From assembly GCA_015680685.1 (NCBI GenBank), contig MNCI01016246.1:258224-321212 (forward strand): DNA of 62,989 nt, written 5' to 3'. The translations under genes and the position numbers were made by a program. Under the pieces are notes generated by a model. That model searched no databases, was not told where the DNA came from, and worked only from the letters and a program-made list of their open reading frames with translations. Origin of the DNA: Gnetum montanum. Taxonomy: Eukaryota; Streptophyta; Gnetopsida; Gnetales; Gnetaceae. Below are positions 44,625 to 56,302 of the stretch, piece by piece (position 1 is the first letter of the stretch; every line of letters starts with the position of its first letter).

Positions 44625-45101
44625 AATTGGAAAGAAGCAAAAAAACCACCAACTTATGAATTATGAGTTATCTTAAGTATTTGACATGTCACTTCTTAAT
44701 CTATCTCCTTTACTAATGACTCCATAAAAATTTTTGTAGACTTTTCAAGCCAAGAAACATCAACTACAGAAGATAAAAATCTAACAAACTTTGGGCTTCT
44801 TTTGACATTTCAGTGTTCTATACTATACCTTGAATTATCTAGAGAGAACTTCTGTTTCTAGTGGATACAATGATTCCTTGCGGTAGAAAGGGATTTGTAG
44901 CAATCAACAAGATGAAGTCTACAAGTACCCCTACCCTTCCCATATTAATATTAGTAGGCTTTTGTTTACTTCAACCATGATAAACGTAGGAGAGCACATT
45001 CACATGTTATGGTTGTTGAGACTAGGGCATTGCTAATATTTAATGCAGTCAATAACCATTATTTATATTGTTTATCATGAGCATTGTTTTTATCATAGTA
45101 T
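44625..45101. other. No gene recognised
   Basis: Sequence between elements H and A'. No ORF or repeat signature seen. It is not obviously part of the receptor-kinase locus. Confidence 0.4.
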
Positions 45102-46365
45102 TGTTGATGCATAAATTTTGGATACACCAACACTTGGAAGCACTCATTCGAGGAGACAATTACCTAGGGTGCCTCCCATATGGGTACAAAAACTTGGGAA
45201 TAGTTTCAGCTAGAGAGGATCATGTGGCATTCTAAGAAAAAAGTTAAATTAAACTAAAAAGTTGGGAGAATTTAAATTGAACAACTATCTTGAATTTTGA
45301 CAAAAATACAATAACTAGTAAAATTTAAATTTCTCCTTGGTCTCTCATTGTTGTTATTGGTTCATGGCGTCTCGTTGTCATGGACATTGTCATAGCCAAC
45401 ACTACTCATAGCCACCAGGAGAGGGAGAGAGAGAGATCTATTAATCGTTCCACTAGCCATGTGCATCACTACTACTTCTATCTACAGCTACTACTGATGA
45501 TAGAAAACTCTAGGATAGATTGTTGTAGTTGACACTTGTGATGCATGTCACATCTACTACCTACCACTGTCATGGTTAAAAGGGGAGGAAGGAGAGAGGC
45601 CAATCAATGTCACACACCCCACCTGCCTCCAATCACATCTCTAACACACTGTAGTTTTTTATAAATGTGTTTTTCGCTATCTGCACATCATCTACAGTTG
45701 GTCACATTATTGATGAAGCTGATGTGCCACTTTGTACTTGCTCACTTGTTGCTGCATGCATTGATACTAGGAGGGAAGAGAGAGTACTGCTCGTCAATGA
45801 CCCACCATGCGCTGCACTATTTGCACTATCTATTGACACACACTCTACAACTATTGCAAGAGAGATAGGGGACTGTAGGGTGCTTCTATCATGTGCCACA
45901 CATAGGTGCTATCACAATCTACCACTATGAGTCGTGCGCCTACTAACTGCCATTAGGAGGGAGGAAAAATAGAACCTCACACACCCCGTTGCTTCTAACA
46001 CCTGCAACATTGCTACAACATCACCTTGTCAGAGAGAAAAGAGATTGACGATGATCTCCCTTGGCTGAGAGAGCTTCCTAGTGGTGCTGAGAGTCTCCTA
46101 CTAGTCCCCCTTGGATCATGTCCATCATCATTAACATCCTTGCAAATTGTAACTATTGGCTTTTAAGCTCTCGAAAGTCCAACTCAATAGTAATGATTTA
46201 TGAGTTCTCTTATAGAATATGCCTTAGGTTTTATTGGCTAGAATTTTTGAAGAATAAATGCGTATTGGTAAGGATAAGATACCAATCAGACATTTTAATT
46301 TTCACAGTATTTGAACTTATTTGAACATGGCCTTCTGCCTAGGATGGGCGATGTTGGCATCAACA
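45102..46365 (-). repeat. LTR of element A' (3' LTR, 1264 bp)
   Basis: On the minus strand it starts TGTTGATGCCAACATCGCCC and ends CCAAAATTTATGCATCAACA. Both ends match the element A LTR, but the middle is about 300 bp longer and mostly unrelated (about 45420-46090, richer in CAC/TGC triplets). The terminal inverted repeat is perfect over TGTTGATGC. Confidence 0.8.
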
Positions 46366-47690
46366 CTTAGCCCTCAAACTTTAATTGCATGAAAGTGCAA
46401 GGATAAAAACACCATTGAAATTTTAAAATGATTTGAAAATATGTAAAATATGAAGAATCAAAAAAGGCCATAAAATAAGGACAAAATGATATTTGGAGTA
46501 AACTATTAAACAAATGATTAGAATAATCACACGATCAAAAGAGAACTAAACTTGAGTCATCCCTAATCATACCACCTTGTTTAATCAAACTCTAAATATA
46601 TAATTTTTATAAGTCATAATTTTAACTACATATATGTATATATATAATTAAGATCTCATTTCTAATCTTCTCATAAGGTAAAAGTAAAAGGTATGTGGAC
46701 TACTTGGAGCACAAAACTTATGCCAAACTTAATAAGGAGGACAAGCTTATCTTAAATCATAGCAAGCCACAACTTTCTAATTTTTCCTTGGAATCTTTTT
46801 TTTTACATTTAGAAAGAAAATGGATGAACATGGATTATTTTTTTTTCTCTCTCTTTTCTTGAATTTTGGAAAAATAGGTTTGGAGGCTAGGATGAGGATT
46901 ACTTTCAGACCCCATCACACTTAAGAACTTATTACACTACTAATAAACATGGTCTTCATTATTCTTTATTATTATTATTATTATTTTAGGAAGCTTTTCT
47001 CATGTTGTACTTCATATTCAAGGTAGGAATTCCAACATGAGTTTGGCCAATTAGCTGCACTACTAAAGAACATGCTCCTTTCGAAACTTTGCCCATGGTG
47101 TAGTTCAACCCTCGTGTATGTGCCTTTAGTTATAATCTAATGGCATCATATAAGGTCTCCTGAGTGGCTAAGGGTTCTCAAGTGGAGATGAACACACTTC
47201 ACCCTATTGATGATAGGGTAGCCATGGATCATGACACTTGAGGGCTGAGGCTTATGAAAAGGAAAAAGGCATTTTCCAAGGTCACTTAGTGATTATGGTT
47301 AGCCATTCTCCAACATCACATATCCTACACTCACATGATCATGATGATTACATGATAAGTAGCATAAATCCCCTCCTCCATAGTCCAAAATAACCAATAT
47401 AACTAAAACCTTGAAAAAGACTAGGAATTTTATGTAATAGTTATAGGATATATCATATAAAGTATTATACTTACATTATTTTCCAATGGTGTTATGATGA
47501 TCCAACGCCTAGTAACTCAAATGCCCATTATGATTATTAAAATCATATAAAAAGCACAAATCAAACCAAACCAATATGCTAAGAAAGAGATGATGAAAAT
47601 GCAATGAAAACATGCAAATGCAACTATATACAAATGAAATGCATGGCGAAGGTGAAGCAAACATGCAACTAAGAATCTACCAAGTGTCCA
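46366..47690 (-). other. 3' non-coding region of element A'
   Basis: No gene. It matches 4716-6009 of A in order, including the conserved block and the duplicated CAAAGTTTC...TTTAGTAGTG / AAAGCTTCC...TTAGTAGTG modules separated by an ATT-rich microsatellite (about 46965-46985), and the GGGCTAAG tract at the LTR. Confidence 0.65.
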
Positions 47691-47860
47691 TGTGGGGCAC
47701 CTAAGTAGAAATACATTAAAGTTACTATGTAACTTATGTCCTTGCAAATTAGCAATTTTATACACATTGGGGCCAATGACATCTGTAATTTAGAATGAGC
47801 CTGATCACATAGGAGAAAACTTAGTTTGAGAGTCAGTCTGACCAGATGCTCTATCTCTCT
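47691..47860 (-). pseudogene. Integrase C-terminus of element A' (left part)
   Basis: The minus strand reads KIANLQGHKLHSNFNVF, matching KIADLQGYRLNRNFNAF at the end of element A pol, preceded by the SGQTD-type GPY/F-like region with a stop where the Trp of MWSGP is expected. The frame is cut by element C at 47860. Confidence 0.75.
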
Positions 47861-48785
47861 TGATAAGTTGCATTTCTTAGTTATGTTGGTGATGCCTCAT
47901 CAACACAGCCTCATTAATTAGGCCTCATCAACGAGCATCCTCGATGCAACCACATCGACAAGGCCCTGTTGATGTAGTGTTTGCTTTTTACTTATAAATA
48001 TGCACATACTAGTTGCATTTATGGCAACGATATTTTATTAGTAGCAAAGCTCTTGCACTTTGTTCATTTGGGAGCTAGAATATTGCTCTCAAGTACCTGT
48101 AGTAGGAGTCATTAAGTATACAAATGTTTATTTGAGCATTGTTGTACTTGAGCATGACAATCTATGCAGCAATAAAGATGAGCTTTCTGATAAACCTTGG
48201 AGCACTCTAGATAGATTAAATATTTTATTTATGCTTTCAATGTTTTTAATCAATTAATTTATTAAATATTTTTCAATAATTAAGCTAATGAACTAATTAA
48301 GAAAGATCAGCCAGATAGATTAAACACATAAGTACGATTGCTTCGAGCGTAACACATATTCAATTGATAATCCTAGTAGCATTATAGCTTGGTGGGCCCA
48401 GTGGCGTCATGCCTGGTAATCCAACAACGGATACGTGGGTTGAGGACGTGTACAGAAAGTGGGATTAGCTACTTATGTTAGGACTAGATAGAAATTAGTA
48501 GGTTAGTTACATTGAATTTGCCATTAAATTACCTTGTCTTTCTCTCTATTTAGGCATTAGGACTATAAAACATAAAACTCTAAAAATCATATGTCTCAAT
48601 TACACTTAACCATGCCATGTGCTTCACAAGTGTAATTGGGAAGACAATGAATGACCTTAGGGCAAGGTTCACTACCTAGAATACTAGTGCACTAGAAACT
48701 AATAAAGTCCATATAATTTGATTGGATCACGTATGAACACTTGTGATTCATATGGTTGGGTGTAGGGGTACCTCATCGCTCATCA
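47861..48785 (+). repeat. 5' LTR of element C
   Basis: Starts TGATAAGTTGC, with a short deletion relative to the 3' LTR start, and ends GCTCATCA. U3 carries repeated CCTCATCAAC / GGCCTCATC / ATCGACAAGGCC units (47890-47975), then TATAAATATGC (about 47993). Confidence 0.88.
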
Positions 48786-48786
48786 T

Positions 48787-48804
48787 TGGCACCATTGCCA
48801 TAGA
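48787..48804 (+). promoter_or_regulatory. Primer-binding site of element C (tRNA-Asp type, decayed)
   Basis: TGGCACCATTGCC then ATAG follow one base after the LTR. Against TGGCGCCGTTGCCGGGG the changes in the first 13 bases are two G-to-A transitions at CpG sites. Confidence 0.7.
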
Positions 48805-50020
48805 CATTGTTTGTTGAAACATGCATTATCTAGGATTAGTGAATATTATTTATATCATTGGATGAACTTAAGGTCAACATTAGTCTCAATGACATATAAA
48901 CTACCAAACACATTGATAATTTTATTCCTCTTGCAAAATATCTTCTTCTTTCCATAGATGTGAAGATTTCAAACTGCTAGTCCCATAGGAGTGCAAAGTA
49001 ATATATACTCATCTAGATGATTATGTACTGGACTTCACCTTCATCCTACATTAGGATGAATAGCTGCAATGACATGATATAGAGGGCAACATCGTTTTAC
49101 TTCCCAATCGATCTGTACCCGAGATGCTACTTCAAACTCTTAAGAATTTGGGCATCTGAAATCTTCATGAAGAATATATTGTGAATGGTTATGACAATCA
49201 AGACTACCATCCCACTGAAACAAAACATAGGTGAGATCAACACCAGGAGTACCATGAGTTTACAAAGGGGAAACACTTTAGTAATTCCTTGTTCTTCCTA
49301 AACCAAGATGACAATGTGGATACTCCTCCTGAGGATTCTTAATATAAAAATTCTCCACCCTCTGTTATTAGTGATGAAGTTGTGACCCTAAACTTGAAAT
49401 CCACTATTCATAAACTAGGTTCAAGAAAGAGTGACAGTCAGGGTAGGGACTTGGGAAAGCACCAAAATGGCAAGGGATCTAAGGATGATGGTCATAATAA
49501 ATAAATAGGTGGTGGCAAACACTACGATGGTGATGGCAGTCCATCTTCCTCTTCATACAATTCGAAACATTCCTCTTCATCTTCTGGTTTTCATAGAAAA
49601 CATCATCAAGATAATCATGGTGAAGATAATCAATGAGACAACAATGACCGTGAAGGCCACCAAGACCAAAGGGATGGTCGAAACCATCATCAGCATCATC
49701 AATGTAGTAATGATGATGAACCTCTATTGGAAACTTGAAGCATGCACAACATTGTGATCATAACCACAAGAGGAAAAAATAGTGATCGTAACCACAAGAG
49801 GCAAAAGTAGGCTAAACATGTCTACCAAAGAGGTAAGGGAAAAGTTGTGACCATAGAGGAAGTTTTGGAAACCAACTCTAATGATGAAACTAATTATGAC
49901 ATATGTCAATACGAATATCCAAAGGGTTTTTGCCCTGTAGTATCACAATTACAAGAATCTAGGGTGTATGCATTGAATCCTAGACTAGCATGTAGGCAAG
50001 GACCTAGATGATTGCCTTAA
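48805..50020 (+). pseudogene. gag remnant of element C
   Basis: 48805-49400 is leader without clear coding. About 49400-49735 encodes a charged, Ser/His/Asp-rich stretch (SSSSSYNSKHSSSSSGF-like), matching the basic region before the capsid in B. About 49800-50010 encodes the gag C-terminus (KGKVVTIEEVLETNSNDETN, EYPKGFCPVVSQLQ, VYALNPRLA). The capsid domain that lies between these parts in B is missing. At the junction there is a short tandem repeat (GTGATC(A/G)TAACCACAAGAGG at about 49754 and 49782). Stops interrupt all parts. Confidence 0.6.
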
Positions 50021-50499
50021 CCTCAAGACAATCCAAGGCAATTTCATCAACAACAACAAGTTACTACCCAAGTGGATCTCCTCCACAAGCTTATGAACAA
50101 TAGCAACAATGATACCAACCATAATTATGGGGAATGCCATTGCCAAGGTAGTAGTACCCTTATAGGCAACCAGATCCATATGGGTACTATGTTTAGCAAC
50201 CCATCTCTCTAATAAGTTTTGCAAGTCATACCTTATTTCAGCATCACTATTACCCTTCAACATATCACGAAACAGATTTACCATCTACTTGAGAAAAAAA
50301 CCCATATCCAAACCACCCTTTGCATCTATTTTCACATACACCTTTTCCTTCAACCTAGCTACCTCTTGCTCTATCCATGCAAGGTGAGATTTTTTTATAG
50401 ATATAACAACAAAATGCTACGAGGGCATTACATTCACAACTAGCTTTCTAGCTAAGTGGTTTAGACAATCAATCTAGAAAAAAATCCTTCTTTCGACCC

Positions 50500-51090
50500 A
50501 ATAGTCCTCTCCAACCCTCACAACCTAGTACGACTAATCATTCTGCATCCCCAATACCCTCATCCTCTACATCAAATACCTTTGAGTGTCCTTCAAACCA
50601 AATACCACCTTGGATTTGCACTGTGATGCTAACTCATGTTGTTTTCGATTAGATCAAGGCTAGAAATCTTCCCATAAAACAATCTAACCTAGGAAGTCCA
50701 CTCATTTACCGATAGATCATTGGGCATGAGCCATGTAAGGCTCTTCTTGACTTTGGTTCTGGAGTTAATTTCATCTCCCATGACATGTACAAGGCCTAGA
50801 ACCTACCACCTCTCAAGAAGAGCAACATCCATCTAGAATCGGTAGATTAGTTAATTACTATCCCTCTAGGATTAGTAGAGGACATTGAGACCATACTTTG
50901 TGGGTGGTCCTATCCTTCTAATTTTCTAGCGATCAAGGTTGAAAACTACAAAAGTGACTTCCTCATCATTATGAGAAGAGCTTGGTTAAGCACGGTCGAT
51001 GCACATATGGGCATAAGGAACCTCTCTTTGAAAATATCCAAAGAAATGAAATTTGGAAAGATAGAGAAAAAGCATTCCATGCATCATGTA
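50500..51090 (+). pseudogene. Aspartic protease remnant of element C
   Basis: GHEP, CKALLDFGSGVNFISHDMYK (about 50735-50790) is the retropepsin site with DSG changed to DFG. The C-terminal block CGWSYPSNFLAIKVENYKSD ... RRAWLSTVDAHMG (about 50900-51010) matches B. Some stops. Inactive. Confidence 0.65.
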
Positions 51091-52330
51091 CAGTGATAAT
51101 GGGTGTAATTACATGCAAAATATTTGGTCCATCAAAAGTACATACATTAAAGCATGCAATTAGTGTGCATAAGAAATCAATATTCAAAGGTGTCTATACG
51201 TAAGAGGCACAAAATAAGAGGGCACTCAGTGGCTGATAGCTGACTCAGATAGTAGCACATTATGTATGGAATTAAGAGTCTAACATGTGCTTATGTTGAA
51301 GGCATGGATAAACTTGAACAAGTTCACCCCCCACTCTCTGATGAAGATGATGATACCTATTTGGAAGAGTTGAAAATCCCTAATAACTTCAAGTAGGAGC
51401 CCTTAGAGCTAAAACCTTTACTAGCTAGCATGGAATATGCATTTTTAAACAATGGTAAATTGGTCATAATTAATGCCAAACTTTCCCCTAAACAAAAAGA
51501 AAAGTTGTTAAAGGTGGTTAAAAAATAGCCAACAGCCTTTGCTTGGTCATATCCTAAGCTAATAGATCCAAGGATATGCTAGCATCGCATTTACACTGAC
51601 CTAACCATGAAGCTTAGAAGATAGCTACAGAGGTGAGTGAACCCCAAATTGAAGTAGATCATCAAGGAGGAAATTGAACAACTTCTCAAGGTAGGATTCA
51701 TCTATCCAATTGCAGATGGTGAGTGTGTTAGCCCACTCATAATTGTGCTGAAGAAAGGTGACAAATGGTAGGTTTGCATTGACTTCAAGCTATTGAATAT
51801 GGCAACATTTAAGGATCATTTTTCATTACCATTTGTGGATCAAATGTTGTAAACCATATCCAGACATTGTTATTATAGCTTCTTTGATAGTTATAGTGGC
51901 TATAACCAAATCTAAATTGTACTAAAAGATCAAGCCAAGACAACATTCATAAGTCCCTAGGGGATTTTTGCATATTGTAAGATGTCATTTGGTCTATGCA
52001 ATGCCCATACAATATTTCAATGCTTGGTCCTTACTATTTTCCAATAGTAGATCGGTAATGGTATGGAAGTATTCATGAATAAACTTTCCACCTATGGAGC
52101 TACATTTAAGCAAGGCTTGGATTGCCTTGAGCAAGTACTGAAGAGATGTGTTGAAACAAATCTATGGCTTAACTAGCAAAAGAGCCATCTCATGGTTCAA
52201 GAAGGCATTGTACTGAGGCATATAATCGCTCAAGTAGGAATTGAGGTAGACCTAGAAATTATAAGGATCATCTAGGGAATAACACACCAGTCAGAGACAG
52301 TTAAAGATGCTTGGTCATTCTTTGGACACA
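51091..52330 (+). pseudogene. Reverse transcriptase remnant of element C
   Basis: The linker at 51300-51600 includes PLSDEDDDTYLEELKIPN-like acidic sequence. RT motifs: PNLK.IIKEEIEQLLKVGFI (about 51640), SPLIIVLKKGDKW, VCIDFKLLNMATFKDHF (about 51775), SFFDSYSGYNQI (about 51880), FAYCKMSFGLCNAHTIFQ (about 51968) and the catalytic region EVFMNKLSTYG (about 52066), where FMDD has become FMNK. FFGHIGYYR, FIENFSKTTKS (about 52320-52380) end the domain. Many TAG/TAA/TGA codons. Confidence 0.75.
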
Positions 52331-52900
52331 TTGGCTACTATCGGTGATTCATTGAGAATTTCTCTAAGACTACAAAATCATTGGTAAAGCTTACGAAGAA
52401 AGATGCACCTTTCATCTGGACCAAGGAATGTGAACATGCATTCCAACAGTTAAATGAGAAACTCGTAGAAACACCAATCCTACAAGCACTAGACTGGTCC
52501 AGACCCTTCCACATCATGATGGATGCATTTAACTACACCTTGGGAGTAGTGCTCATAGAGATGGATGATAAGAAATGCCCATACTACATCCACTACATGA
52601 GCCAAAGCATTGTGGGAGCATAGTTAAACTACACCACCATAGAAAAAGAACTAATCGTTGTGGGGTATGCTCTTGAAAAGTTTAGGCACTATGTGCTTAG
52701 CTACAAAGTATTTGTGCATATGGACCATAGTGCATCTTCTTCCTCAAGAACACATCAATGGTGAGCTCTCATATCATATGGTGACTCATGACCTTATAGG
52801 AATTTGATCTCACAATGATACATCTAAAAAGGACCAAAAATGTGGTTGCTAACAACCTCTCTTGCTTAAGATGGAATAATAAAAAGGATGAGAGCCCTTT
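52331..52900 (+). pseudogene. RNase H remnant of element C
   Basis: 52381-52623 is open: LVKLTKKDAPFIWTKECEHA, ETPILQALDWSRPFHIMMDA, NYTLGVVLIEMDDKK, YYIHYMSQSIVGA. A stop follows, then LNYTTIEKELIVVGYALEKF and HYVLSYKVFVHMDHSA (52627-52730). The first catalytic Asp (MMDA) and the Glu (EKEL) are present. Typical gypsy RNase H joined to RT. Confidence 0.75.
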
Positions 52901-53089
52901 GATCAATTTCTAGATAAAATCCTCTTTATAGGAGCACTAAATGATCAAACGCCCATAAAAACAACCTAGTATAAAGGCATCCTCACCTATCTCCTCACTC
53001 AGAAGATTCCACAAGATCTTGAGTTTTGAAAGAGGCAATAATTTCTTCATTGAGTCAAATATTTTATGGAAATAAATGGACACATTTAC

Positions 53090-54235
53090 AAGGTGTGCAT
53101 TGATGGCCTGATTCATTGGTGTGTCCCTGACAAAGATTAATTGCATGTTCTTTAGTGTGCTCATGAAGGGCCTTGTGGAGGCCACTATGTAGGGAGACAC
53201 ATGGTCATAAAAATCCTAATGGTAGGATACTATTGGTGTACAATCTTTAGGGATGTCCACCAGTTTGTCTAATCTTATGAACATTGTCAATGAGATGGGG
53301 GGCTGACCACTTGCATGGAAGATCCTCAATAGTGAATTCAACCACTAGAACCTTTTGACATAAGGGGCATTGACTTCATGGGTTCCATCACACCCATGTC
53401 CAACGAAAAGGCATATATAATCGTAGTAGTTCACTACTACAAAAAATGGGGAGAAGTAGCAATCGTTACTAATTGTACATCATCCACTGTTGCTAGATTT
53501 ATACAACAAAATATTGTAAATTGGTTTGGGGTGCCACATTCACTAATTTCTGACAATAGAACTTATTTCACAAGTGCCACTTTTAGAAAGTTAATGCAAC
53601 GCTTGGGGGTTAAACATAAATTAACAACATCCTACCAACCCTAGGCCAATGGTTAAGCAAACATAACCAACTGAAAGATCACAAGAATATGAACATGGAC
53701 CATTAGCAAATATAGGAAAGATTAGAGTACAAAAATTAATGATTTCCTTTGGAATTATTGTTCAACATGGAAATTTCCTATTGGCTACTCTCCCTACAAG
53801 TTGGTGTATAGAAAAATTCTAATGCTTTCGATTCAATTCAAGCTTCATACTTTCTCAACAGCCTATGATCTAAATCTTGACCTAAGTATAACACAGAAAG
53901 AAAGATTGGTAAACCTAAATGTGCTAGATGAAAATCAATTAGTGGCCCTATCTTTGAATGAGGTGCACAAGGAATTCAACAAGAAATGTCATGACCTAAA
54001 AATATGAAAGGTAAAACTTCGATTAGGAGATAAGGTCCTCTATTAGAACCCCACACATGTATTCTAGAAGGAAAAATTTCAAACATTATGTGAGGGATCT
54101 TATATAATTGATAAAACCTTTCCATCAGGAGCCATGCTAATCTACAAGCCTAGAAGCTCAAATAAAATTTAGTTAGTCAACATCCAACAAGTAAAACCTT
54201 TCCTTGAACCAAGATAGGCCAATGCAACTACCACC
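53090..54235 (+). pseudogene. Integrase remnant of element C
   Basis: A zinc-finger region AHEGPCGGHYVGRHMVIKIL, GYYWCTIFRDVHQFV, SYEHCQ (about 53160-53290). The core at 53378-53644 is open: IRGIDFMGSITP (Asp), SLISDNRTYFTSATFRKLM (Asp). The segment YQP-stop-ANG-stop-ANITN has Asn where the catalytic Glu stands (GQAE). Then NFPFGIIVQHGNFLLATLPT-type sequence in shifted frames and a tail ending SGAMLIYKP ... NIQQVKPFLEPR (about 54125-54210), like the Athila GPY/F-type tail. Dead enzyme. Confidence 0.7.
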
Positions 54236-56302
54236 TCGATGGATGAACAAACAAATTCCATTTTTTGGATCTCCTCCTTCTAACTTAATTATGGAGGAGA
54301 TAGCCATCCATGCTAACAATCCATATGGCTTCTCAATTTTTCTAATTTTTTTCCACATTTTTGATTTTACAAGTTATTTATTTTACAAATTTTTGATTTT
54401 TGATTTTCTATTTTTTCTAATTTTCTACCATTGTTAACACCTTTAAATATTTCTTGATTATTTTACACTTTCTAATATATTTTACTTTATTTTGTTTTAT
54501 TCAAGTGCGCTATTTCCTCATTTTTGCTTATAAAATTTCTTTATTACCATAAGACATAATGTCGCTATTGTTGTTTACTAATGATGGTTTGTGCTTAATG
54601 TTGTGATTGCTAATGTTAGGTCTCTATTTTTGAATTCTAATTTCTAATGACTATGACATGGTTTATTTTTCATGGAATAGGTAGTGAGTCCATGTCATCT
54701 ACCCATCCAATAAACTCTATGGTTTTTCTTGTTTTGGAAATTTGAAGTTCCTTCCATTAAAGAAACTTTTAATCAATCAGTGACCTTGGTAGTTTTGGAA
54801 TTAGGAAGGATTTAAAGGTTTGTAAAGGGTGTGACTTTAAGGGGATTCAATACTCTTTAAATCTTCTATTTGCTTAAGTGCTTCAGTGTTTTTCATTGAC
54901 TTCTTACCATTCCATTTCAACCACTAATAGGAAAGGCTTTGCATGGTGTGGTTCCCATCCAAAAAAAAAAAACATGATGGGAATTCAAAGGACACCCCTT
55001 AGACAAATAAACAAGCTACAAAAATTGGTTATGGGACTAGAAAGACATGCACCCATGCTTAAAGGTCCCCTTTAACTAAGGCTCTCTCTCAATTCCTACT
55101 TCTCTCTTTTCTTCTCTTTATGGAATGTTGGGTGTTTTGTGGAAGCACTCTTGCGTCTCATGCAGGTGGACTAGTCTTAGAGTGGTAATGCAAAGTCACT
55201 GAAAGTGGCTAGTTTTATTCTAGACTAAGGATGGATTTTCTCAAGTCATTTTAAACACAAATTCCAAAAGGAACTTCTTATGACCTCAATTTTGAATTTC
55301 ATTTCACCTTCTCCATCATCCATCCATACTGCCATAACTCACCTCACTGTCAGGTTCTATGTTATGCTCTATGTCTTAGACTAATGTGTTTGAATTCATG
55401 GATGATTCTTTTTTATTGGTTCTTAACTTTTCATGACCATTAGTCAACTATGGGGCCCACAGACTTCTTAGTTGAGGTTATGCAAGGGCAACAAGGGCAT
55501 AAGCCTACTATGAGGACCCACTTGCATAGATTTTGGTTTGATTAGTTAGGTTCTTTACCTTAGACATTTCTACAATCCTATATTTCATGTATTCCATTAT
55601 GTACTCTACTTAGTGCTCCTTAACCTTTTATTTCATTCATCCTTTGAATCATTTTTCTTCATTTTCAAAATTTATGAGCTCCAACACCCTCTTCTTAAAT
55701 TTTCATACTAATTCTTGGCCTTTTGAGCTTTCATTTGATCCCAATTTCATTCAAAAAATATTTGTATTTTTTAGGTTTGACCAAAGTCAACAGTCATCTA
55801 CGGTGATCAACAGCTATGTCAATGCAATCCAAAAACCCTATATATACCACCATAAAATTTGAAATTTTTATCATTTTCCTCATAACACATGGGGATTTTT
55901 TTATCATTTTTCAAAGCCCAAAACCTTCTAGAGTCCTTAACTTCCCAACCATTTGTCCAAATCACTCCATTCTTCGATCATGCAATTACCGGAGGTAAGC
56001 TCTTTATCGTAAGGGTCACAAACCTTAAGGTTTCTGATGAAATTTTTGAAAATTTTTATAACTCCCCCAAAGATTTCATAATCTTAACAATATATAAACA
56101 TAAATGTTTTTTAGAGTTAACCCTTTCAGCAACCTTTGGGATGATTTATTAACAATAAGGCATAAATAAAATAATGATTAGAGAAATTAAATCAACCATA
56201 ATCATAACTTATCCAAGTGTAACTATCCTAAAGAGATAAAGGTATCCCAATTACTTCATGGTACACAACGATTGCTAACCCATGATCTTATTGTGATTAC
56301 AG
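54236..56302 (+). other. Spacer between integrase and ORF3 of element C
   Basis: No coding sequence recognised. The T-rich block 54330-54500 matches 14505-14760 of B. An AAAGACATGCACCCATGCTTAA segment lies at about 55041. Just before ORF3 the sequence TTGTGATTACAG meets the ATG at 56303, which looks like a splice acceptor. Confidence 0.5.

Larger units (their letters stand above)
45102..47860 (-). mobile_element. Element A' (A family), 3' part, left of nested element C
   Basis: On the minus strand: integrase C-terminus (47860-about 47690), 3' non-coding region, polypurine tract and LTR. It breaks at TCTCT (47856-47860), the target site of C, and resumes at 60230 with TCTCT followed by TAAGGACTAGG, matching the element A pol sequence next to the break. 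So C is nested in A'. Confidence 0.85.

Noticed and set aside
49509-49757. Plus-strand 82-codon open frame in element C as a separate gene
   Set aside because: It lies over the gag basic region. Another frame gives the Ser/His/Asp-rich gag sequence homologous to B, so this one is a shadow.
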